Part shown: in pieces, positions 1 to 4,784 of the stretch
How the letters are laid out: each line of letters opens with the position of its first letter
Position numbering within the stretch: the first letter of the stretch is position 1
The notes under the pieces: model-generated
Told to the model about the DNA's origin: nothing
What the model saw: the letters and a program-made list of their open reading frames with translations, nothing else
The model's database searches: none
Made by a program: the position numbers and the translations under genes
Assembly (NCBI GenBank): GCA_002422045.1
Contig: DITG01000131.1
Span: 1,353 to 6,604 of the forward strand
DNA: 5,252 nt
Source: Acholeplasmataceae bacterium UBA6190
GTDB taxonomy: Bacteria > Bacillota_I > Bacilli_A > Acholeplasmatales > Acholeplasmataceae
Reading direction: 5' to 3'

Positions 1-242
1 CCTTTGGGACGGAAACGATAGCCATAGATACGTCCCATCGTCATGAGCTCTTCTAAAAATTCAGGCGCTATCACTTCGTGCCATTCTAAAGGAATATACC
101 GAAGTGCATTGGATAACGCAAGTTTGATATCTTGATTTGAAAGATCTAGAGGTCGCTTGGGTGCTCTTCTGATCCCTTGGATGAAGCCTGGATGTTTGGG
201 AAGTTCCAAGCATATGTCTTTCAATTGAATCACTTGACTCAT
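1..242 (-). CDS. hutU: Urocanate hydratase, N-terminal part (runs off the window edge)
   Basis: Urocanate hydratase uses tightly bound NAD+ to convert urocanate to 4-imidazolone-5-propionate, the second step of histidine degradation, in the cytosol. Only the first 80 codons are visible; the gene continues past position 1. The translation begins MSQVIQLKDICLELP and contains GIRRAPKR (about residues 24-31), ALRYIP (about 47-52), APEFLEELM (about 58-66) and GRIYGYRFRP (about 68-77). I recognise these as the N-terminal region of the long urocanate hydratases of Firmicutes and Fusobacteria, a segment absent from the roughly 555-residue Pseudomonas type. The catalytic and NAD-binding parts lie outside the window. 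The ATG at 242 is preceded by a strong AGGAGG six bases upstream. The gene follows hutH by 10 bases, giving a hutH-hutU operon, and that context supports the call. Identity rests on remembered family motifs plus context, so it is good but not certain. Confidence 0.8.
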   Translation of the reverse strand, partial: MSQVIQLKDICLELPKHPGFIQGIRRAPKRPLDLSNQDIKLALSNALRYIPLEWHEVIAPEFLEELMTMGRIYGYRFRPK

Positions 243-248
243 CGGAAA

Positions 249-254
249 CCTCCT
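249..254 (-). promoter_or_regulatory. hutU ribosome binding site overlapping the hutH stop codon
   Basis: The minus strand reads TAGGAGGTTTCCGATG. The hutH stop TAG (255-253) supplies the first bases of the AGGAGG Shine-Dalgarno, which sits six bases before the hutU ATG. A ribosome terminating on hutH is therefore already on the hutU initiation site, which suggests translational coupling of the two enzymes. Confidence 0.85.
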
Positions 255-1761
255 AATTGAATACTGCCTCGATGAATGCTTGACTCATCACAAGCTTTTC
301 GATTTGATTGAGAAAGGGATACATGATGACATCCGTTTCAATGAATGGTATATATTTTCTGATGATTTGATACGCTTTTTGAGTGGTTTGTCCCATCGGT
401 CTTTTGATTCGATAATCGATGGCTTGACAAGCCGTGAAGAGTTCCATCGAGATCACCTTGATGGCATGATCGAGAATCGTTTTCGATTTTCTTGCAGAAA
501 TGGAGCCCATGGATACATGGTCTTCCTGATTGGCTGATGACGGAATCGAGTCAACGGATGCAGGGTGTGCTAGTACTTTGTTTTCAGATACCAGTGATGC
601 TGCTGTATACTGAACAATCATAAATCCTGAGTTCAGCCCTGATGATTTCGTTAAAAAGGGTGGAAGTCCGTTAGAGAGATGAGGATTGACCATGCGTTCG
701 ATTCGGCGCTCAGAAATCGATGCGAGTTCCGCGATCGCAATTCCGAGATAATCAAAAGCAAGTGCCAAGGGCTGTCCATGAAAATTACCTGCAGATAGAA
801 TATCTCGGTCTTCTGCAAAGACAATCGGATTATCTGTGACTGCATTCATTTCGTTTTCGACAATCATTTTCACATGGTCCATGGCATCTTTTGACGCACC
901 ATGAACTTGTGGCGCACAGCGTAAACTATAGGCATCTTGCACACGTTTTTCATTGCAAGATGTTGTGTATTTGCTACCAAGAAGCATGGTTCTGATCTCT
1001 TTTGCGACATTGATCTGACCGGTTTGACGTCTGAGTTGATGGACCCTGTCATCCATCGCATCCATGACACCTTCCAAGGCTTCCATCGAAAGCGATAACG
1101 CGAGATTGGCCAGTCTCAAGACATAAAAAGCATCACTTAACACCAAACTACCAATCGCTGTCATGCCTTGTGTTCCATTGATCAGTGATAATCCTTCTTT
1201 TGCTCTCAAATGATCGATTGCACTCTTATTCGTTTGTTTCAGTGCTTCTTTTGTGGACATGCGTACACCATGAAGATAGACTTCTCCCAGTCCGATGAGT
1301 GGTAAACTCATATGGGATAATAATGCAAGATCTCCACTGGCACCTAAACTACCTTTTTCGAAAACGACAGGAATGATATCATCATTCAAGAATTCAACCA
1401 TCTTCAGAATGGTTTCAAGGCGGATTCCGGAGTATCCTTTGATGAGGGCGTTGATTCTGAGTGCCATCATTGCTCTCACGGTTTCAATATCAAGAGGTGC
1501 TCCAACGCCACATGCATGGCTTTTGAGTAAATTTTCTTGGAGCTGATTGACTTCTTTCTTATCGATTTTGATATGTGCAAGATGTCCGAAACCTGTATTG
1601 ATGCCATAAACAGGAACATCGCCTTCAGACTTTTCTTTGACAAAAAGACTGGCTTTCTTCACCAGTTCCATTTGTATAGGATCGATTTCGACAGACATGT
1701 GATTTCGCGCAATCTGAACCAATGACTCTATCGTCAAAGACTCTCCGTTTAATATGATCAT
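253..1761 (-). CDS. hutH: Histidine ammonia-lyase (histidase)
   Basis: Histidase removes ammonia from L-histidine to give urocanate, the first step of histidine catabolism; it is a cytosolic homotetramer in the family. The 502-residue length is normal for HutH. The Ala-Ser-Gly triad that cyclises into the MIO electrophile is at residues 141-143 in GSLGASGDLA. Other family active-site elements are present: Tyr52 in VYGINTGFG, His82 in SHACGVG, Asn194 in NGTQ, YSLRCAPQVHG at 278-288, NFHG at 326-329 and Glu413 in QEDHVSMG. The SH pair near residue 82 and the hut context favour histidase over phenylalanine or tyrosine ammonia-lyase. The start at 1761 gives the expected N-terminus (MIILNGESLT), and no in-frame start lies just upstream. 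Its ribosome site is weak (GGA about ten bases before ATG), unlike those of its neighbours. It is first in a hutH-hutU unit, with its own promoter and a cre-like box upstream. Confidence 0.97.
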   Translation of the reverse strand: MIILNGESLTIESLVQIARNHMSVEIDPIQMELVKKASLFVKEKSEGDVPVYGINTGFGHLAHIKIDKKEVNQLQENLLKSHACGVGAPLDIETVRAMMALRINALIKGYSGIRLETILKMVEFLNDDIIPVVFEKGSLGASGDLALLSHMSLPLIGLGEVYLHGVRMSTKEALKQTNKSAIDHLRAKEGLSLINGTQGMTAIGSLVLSDAFYVLRLANLALSLSMEALEGVMDAMDDRVHQLRRQTGQINVAKEIRTMLLGSKYTTSCNEKRVQDAYSLRCAPQVHGASKDAMDHVKMIVENEMNAVTDNPIVFAEDRDILSAGNFHGQPLALAFDYLGIAIAELASISERRIERMVNPHLSNGLPPFLTKSSGLNSGFMIVQYTAASLVSENKVLAHPASVDSIPSSANQEDHVSMGSISARKSKTILDHAIKVISMELFTACQAIDYRIKRPMGQTTQKAYQIIRKYIPFIETDVIMYPFLNQIEKLVMSQAFIEAVFN

Positions 1762-1773
1762 GAGGTTATCCAG

Positions 1774-1788
1774 TGCACTTGATGTGCA
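1774..1788 (-). repeat. Small inverted repeat in the hutH leader
   Basis: TGCAC-ATCAA-GTGCA forms a 5-bp perfect stem with a 5-base loop. It lies about 13 bases before the hutH start and downstream of the predicted -10, so it is inside the transcribed leader. It could be an operator half-site pair for a hut regulator or a weak RNA hairpin near the ribosome site. The arms are short and chance is a real alternative. Confidence 0.35.
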
Positions 1789-1814
1789 TCCTTTCCATCG
1801 TCTTTACCATCCTC

Positions 1815-1843
1815 ATTGTATCATAGGATCGCCTAGAAAATAA
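1815..1843 (-). promoter_or_regulatory. Predicted hutH promoter (extended -10)
   Basis: The minus strand carries TG-A-TACAAT, an extended -10 element with one mismatch from TATAAT (hexamer at 1820-1815, TG at 1823-1822). At 17-bp spacing the -35 position reads TTATTT (1843-1838), a poor match to TTGACA, consistent with reliance on the TG extension. The implied start site is near 1808, giving a leader of about 47 bases before hutH. The promoter lies just downstream of the terminator of the preceding operon. The call is by inspection only. Confidence 0.65.
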
Positions 1844-1853
1844 AGCGCTTTCA
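1840..1853 (-). promoter_or_regulatory. Candidate CcpA binding site (cre) overlapping the hut -35 region
   Basis: The minus strand reads TGAAAGCGCTTTAT, matching 12 of 14 positions of the palindromic cre form TGAAAGCGCTTTCA; the two mismatches are at the last two bases. The central AAAGCGCTTT is a perfect palindrome. The box overlaps the predicted -35 hexamer by four bases (1840-1843), where bound CcpA would block RNA polymerase. Catabolite repression of hut through CcpA is established in Bacillus subtilis. An HPr with the regulatory serine is encoded next door. No ccpA gene is visible here. Confidence 0.65.
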
Positions 1854-1855
1854 TC

Positions 1856-1890
1856 AATAAAAAAGAAGATCGGCAATTCGCCAATCCTCT
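1856..1890 (-). terminator. Rho-independent terminator of the ptsI-ptsH operon
   Basis: On the minus strand AGAGGATTGGC pairs with GCCGATCTTCT around a GAATT loop. This gives an 11-bp stem (arms 1890-1880 and 1874-1864) with two G-U wobbles. It is followed at once by a T-run (1864-1859) and then ATT. Read on the plus strand the hairpin has no following T-run, so it appears to work in one direction. It lies about 39 bases after the ptsH stop and separates the pts operon from the hut promoter. Confidence 0.85.
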
Positions 1891-1897
1891 GATATGT

Positions 1898-1927
1898 GTC
1901 ATTTTATAGAATTATTAATTCTATGAC
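1898..1927. repeat. AT-rich inverted repeat just after the ptsH stop
   Basis: ATAGAATT-ATT-AATTCTAT is a perfect 8-bp inverted repeat with a 3-base centre (1906-1924). Outer GTCAT/ATGAC arms (1898-1902 and 1923-1927) can extend the fold if the inner stem gives up two pairs and a five-base bulge is allowed. No T-run follows on the minus strand, so it is not a standard terminator by itself. It may be a 3' UTR hairpin that protects the pts mRNA or helps termination, or a DNA-binding site upstream of the hut promoter. Its function is unknown. Confidence 0.55.
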
Positions 1928-1928
1928 T

Positions 1929-2210
1929 TTAGTGCGCTAATTCGCCAAATCCGCTTTCAACGAGTTCAACAAGCGCATCGACCGCCTTGATTTCATCCAG
2001 TCCTTCTGCCTTAATTTCAATGACTGTATCTTTCTTGATCCCCAGTGAAAGTACGAAAATAATGGATTTTGCATTGGCGACCTTATTGGGTTGATCGATT
2101 TTAAATACCTTGATATTTGAATTGAACTTTGCGGCCAAATTGACAAAATCCGAACCTGGTCTTGCGTGCAATCCTGATGGGTTTTTGACGGTTACTTGTT
2201 TGGAATACAT
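1929..2210 (-). CDS. ptsH: Phosphocarrier protein HPr
   Basis: HPr takes the phosphoryl group from Enzyme I and passes it to sugar-specific EIIA domains of the PTS in the cytosol. The 93-residue protein shows the active-site signature GLHARPGSD with the phospho-accepting His15 and Arg17. Ser49 in NAKSII aligns with Ser46 of Bacillus HPr, the target of HPr kinase; SLGI follows at 55-58 as usual. The His-to-Ser distance is 34 residues against 31 in B. subtilis HPr, so there is an insertion of about three residues in the segment around DQPNKV. The residues after the serine are Ile-Ile-Phe, where many Gram-positive HPrs have Ile-Met-Gly. The start follows the ptsI stop by one base (TAACATG) and has GGAGG six bases upstream, inside the last codons of ptsI. 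The ptsI-ptsH order is the reverse of the common arrangement. Some operon-borne HPr paralogues exist, so this may not be the only HPr of the cell. Confidence 0.96.
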   Translation of the reverse strand: MYSKQVTVKNPSGLHARPGSDFVNLAAKFNSNIKVFKIDQPNKVANAKSIIFVLSLGIKKDTVIEIKAEGLDEIKAVDALVELVESGFGELAH

Positions 2211-2211
2211 G

Positions 2212-3939
2212 TTAATCCTCCAGTCGTAGTGTCGATTTCACATAATCGATTACTTCTTTTTCTGTTTTTAAATTGAGCACATGCTGTGCCACTTCTGCGA
2301 ACTCATTCATGGTGTGTGTCGTGATGATTTTCTTGATGGATGGAACCGATGTTTTGTTCATCGATAACTTTCTCATCCCTAATCCTAATAAGACCGGTGC
2401 TGCAACAGGATCTCCCCCGAGTTCTCCGCACACCGAGATCGGTTTGTGGTGCACATTGAACGCATCGACAGCCATCTTGATGATTCTAAACATCGAAGGT
2501 GAATAGCTTTGGTAGTATTTCGATACCAACGGATTCATGCGGTCAACCGCTGTTAAATATTGACAGAGGTCATTGGTTCCGATACTTGCAAAATCTACTT
2601 CTTTGGCGACATGGTCAGCAACCAAGATGATCGAAGGGATTTCAATCATGATGCCGATCTTATGATCCTTGCTGTAGGGAATACCATCAAGATCCAGACC
2701 GGATTTGACATCTTCGACAACCGATTTGATTTGATGAACATCATCCATGGATCCTACCATCGGAAACATCAACCATAGATTACCGTAAATCGAAGCTCTT
2801 AAGGCTGCTCTCAGTTGTGTTTGAAACAGATCCATGTGATCAAAACATAAACGAATGGCACGACTGCCTAAAAATGGATTTTCTTCTTTTGGAAGTGTCA
2901 TATAGGATAACTCTTTGTCGCCACCGATATCCAATGTTCTTAAGATGAGCGGTTTGTTGCCAAACGCTTCCAAAGCCTTGCGGTAAACGACAAATTGTTC
3001 TTCTTCTGTTGGCATGTGTGTATTTTCCATGTATAGGAATTCTGATCTGAACAAACCAACGCCATCGACATATTTCTCAAAGGAAAGTTCGTCTTGACTT
3101 GCAGAACCGATGTTGATCGACACCTCGACTTTGATATTGTCTTGGGTAATCGGTTGTTTGTCCAAGTATGCTTTGGTCATTTCGAGTTTTGCACGATATG
3201 CTTTTTGTTTTTGTTTGTATGTCTCAATCACTGATTCTTCAGGATTAACTATGATTTTGTTTGAGATGGCATCCACGATGACAAAATCACCTGATTTGAT
3301 TGCACTGGTCACATGCTCAACACCGAGGATTGCGGGAATTTCATAACTTTTTGCAATGATTGCCGTATGGGATGTCTGACCACCGACTTCAGTCACAATC
3401 GCTTCGACCATGGTTCTGTCCAAGGTTGCTGTGTCAGAAGGATAAAGATCTTCAGCCAAAACAATGGAAGGTCTTGAGAGTCTTGAAAGATTGGCTTCTT
3501 CGACATGATCAGAGATTCTGATCAAACGATTTCTGACGTCTTTCAAATCGGCAACACGTTCTTTGATCAGGTCATCTTCCACTTGAGAAAGCATCTCAAT
3601 GAACATGTCATAGACTGTGTGGATGGCATATGGATAGCTATAATGCTCATTTCGAATGAAGTTTTCAATCTCTTCGGCAATAGCGACATCATTTAAGATA
3701 TCCAGATGTGCTCTGAAAATCTTTGACTTCTCATCGTTTTTTTGTTCTAAAAACTGACGGATTCCTTCAATTTCACGTTCTGCCTGTTGACGTGTTGTTT
3801 GATAAGCACCGACTTCTTCATCAGCTTTTCCAGCAGGTATCAATGTTTCATGTTTGGTCGCTACATATTGCTTGTACACATAGGCATGACCCATGCCAAT
3901 ACCTTTGGATACTGCATTACCTTTTGAAATGATACTCAT
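2212..3939 (-). CDS. ptsI: PTS Enzyme I (phosphoenolpyruvate-protein phosphotransferase)
   Basis: Enzyme I autophosphorylates on histidine from phosphoenolpyruvate and hands the phosphate to HPr, the first step of the cytosolic PTS relay. The 575 residues match the usual length. Domains in order: N-terminal HPr-binding and swivelling phosphohistidine domain (about 1-230) with His191 in GGQTSHTAI; then the PEP-binding barrel (about 260-575) with GLFRSEFLYM (295-304), RTLDIGGDK (334-342), NPFLGSRAIR (354-363), EIPS (433-436), GTNDL (454-458) and the catalytic Cys504 in VCGELGGDP. All key residues are present. Some flanking positions differ from common Enzyme I sequences: GELGGD rather than GEMAGD, and DLCQYLTAVDRMNP followed by YYQSYSP. 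The ATG at 3939 overlaps the ulaE-like stop by four bases (ATGA), with AAGGAG ten bases upstream inside that gene. It is coupled to ptsH downstream and to pentose-phosphate epimerases upstream, an uncommon home for ptsI. It could be a dedicated paralogue or the only Enzyme I. Confidence 0.97.
   Translation of the reverse strand: MSIISKGNAVSKGIGMGHAYVYKQYVATKHETLIPAGKADEEVGAYQTTRQQAEREIEGIRQFLEQKNDEKSKIFRAHLDILNDVAIAEEIENFIRNEHYSYPYAIHTVYDMFIEMLSQVEDDLIKERVADLKDVRNRLIRISDHVEEANLSRLSRPSIVLAEDLYPSDTATLDRTMVEAIVTEVGGQTSHTAIIAKSYEIPAILGVEHVTSAIKSGDFVIVDAISNKIIVNPEESVIETYKQKQKAYRAKLEMTKAYLDKQPITQDNIKVEVSINIGSASQDELSFEKYVDGVGLFRSEFLYMENTHMPTEEEQFVVYRKALEAFGNKPLILRTLDIGGDKELSYMTLPKEENPFLGSRAIRLCFDHMDLFQTQLRAALRASIYGNLWLMFPMVGSMDDVHQIKSVVEDVKSGLDLDGIPYSKDHKIGIMIEIPSIILVADHVAKEVDFASIGTNDLCQYLTAVDRMNPLVSKYYQSYSPSMFRIIKMAVDAFNVHHKPISVCGELGGDPVAAPVLLGLGMRKLSMNKTSVPSIKKIITTHTMNEFAEVAQHVLNLKTEKEVIDYVKSTLRLED
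2217..2221 (-). promoter_or_regulatory. ptsH ribosome binding site inside the end of ptsI
   Basis: GGAGG lies in the last codons of ptsI (CTG GAG GAT TAA), six bases before the ptsH ATG. With one base between the ptsI stop and the ptsH start, this fixes the HPr start and implies coupled translation. Confidence 0.85.
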
Positions 3940-4784
3940 GATTTCATCGCTCCTTCGATTTGACTCTTTAAGAACTGATACGATTTGTCAATGTTTTTTC
4001 GCCATTGACGCTTGTCATTATACCAAAATTCACCGACAAAAAGATAGACTTGCTGCTGGAGAAGTTCACGGATGCATGCCTGATGATTGGTATGCCCTGT
4101 TCCAAACATCAGATTTCTGAAGATGCCTGGTTTGGTTTCTTTCAAGTGTGCTGCAACTATATGACCTTTTCCTCTTCGGATATCGGCTAGAACAGCATGA
4201 ACATCGGCATTGTATGCATTGGTGAGATTGCCCATATCCGGATAAACCTGAAGATAGGGACTATCGATGGCTTCGACATATTTCATGGCTTTGGTGATGG
4301 TATTCATGAAGGGTGTTTCCATCGTTTCAAATGCCAGAATCACACCATAGGTTGCTGCCATGTGGACAGACTTGATCAGATTCTTCATGAATGTCTGCTC
4401 TGTCTCTTTGGTAGAGGGTTGATAATATTCGTCATATCCTGCAATCTGGATGTATCTGATGCCTAATCTGTGTGCAAGGATAATGGCTTTTTCCATGATT
4501 TCCAAACTTTTTTTCTGCGTTTCAATCGACTGACTGCCTAAGGGGTATTTTCTGTGACCCGATAGACATATCGATTGGATAAAGACCTGTTCGACTTCCA
4601 TGATATGTTTGATTTTATAGATTTCTGCATCTGTCCAATCCAGACGTTTCAGTTTTTCATCCGTCTCATCGATCGAAAGTTCTAAAAAATCAAAACCTGC
4701 TTGTTTGGTGATTTTAAGTTTGTCTTTAAAGGACAAATGGTTGGGCATTGCCTTTTCATAAAGACCCAGTTGATAAGTCTTCAT
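3936..4784 (-). CDS. ulaE: L-ribulose-5-phosphate 3-epimerase (UlaE/SgbU family)
   Basis: This family interconverts L-xylulose 5-phosphate and L-ribulose 5-phosphate in L-ascorbate and L-xylulose catabolism; the fold is a xylose-isomerase-like TIM barrel with a divalent metal. The 282-residue protein matches E. coli UlaE throughout: QLGLYEKAMP (5-14), GFDFLELSIDETD (30-42), CLSGHRKYPLGS (73-84), IQIAGYDEYYQ (112-122), FETMETPFMN (152-161), YPDMGNL (181-187), HIVAAHLKETKPGIF (208-222) and GEFW (251-254). Glu153 and Glu252 fit the paired catalytic or metal-binding glutamates of the family; Asp183 and His213 lie at expected metal-site positions. The ATG at 4784 shares one base with the stop of the upstream 4-epimerase gene (TAATG) and has AAGGGA seven bases upstream. 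Its own stop overlaps the ptsI start. The enzymatic class is well supported; whether the pathway substrate is ascorbate, L-xylulose or another sugar acid is inferred from context. Confidence 0.93.
   Translation of the reverse strand: MKTYQLGLYEKAMPNHLSFKDKLKITKQAGFDFLELSIDETDEKLKRLDWTDAEIYKIKHIMEVEQVFIQSICLSGHRKYPLGSQSIETQKKSLEIMEKAIILAHRLGIRYIQIAGYDEYYQPSTKETEQTFMKNLIKSVHMAATYGVILAFETMETPFMNTITKAMKYVEAIDSPYLQVYPDMGNLTNAYNADVHAVLADIRRGKGHIVAAHLKETKPGIFRNLMFGTGHTNHQACIRELLQQQVYLFVGEFWYNDKRQWRKNIDKSYQFLKSQIEGAMKS

Noticed and set aside
280..537. Plus-strand open frame of 85 codons
   Set aside because: It lies wholly antisense to the well-conserved hutH coding sequence, has no recognisable motif and is explained by the codon pattern of hutH.
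651..1070. Short minus-strand open frames within hutH in another frame
   Set aside because: They overlap the conserved catalytic region of hutH, which is intact in its own frame, so they are out-of-frame shadows.
1906..1924. The ATAGAATT palindrome as the operon terminator
   Set aside because: The stem is AT-only apart from one G-C pair and has no following T-run on the coding strand. The hairpin at 1864-1890 with its T-run is the better terminator.
1937..2146. 69-codon minus-strand frame overlapping ptsH
   Set aside because: The ptsH frame carries the HARP active site and the KS regulatory motif; the alternative frame has no family signature.
3893..4466. Series of plus-strand open frames across the ptsI/ulaE junction and within ulaE
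   Set aside because: All are antisense to strongly conserved enzyme genes, overlap one another, and lack ribosome sites or family motifs.
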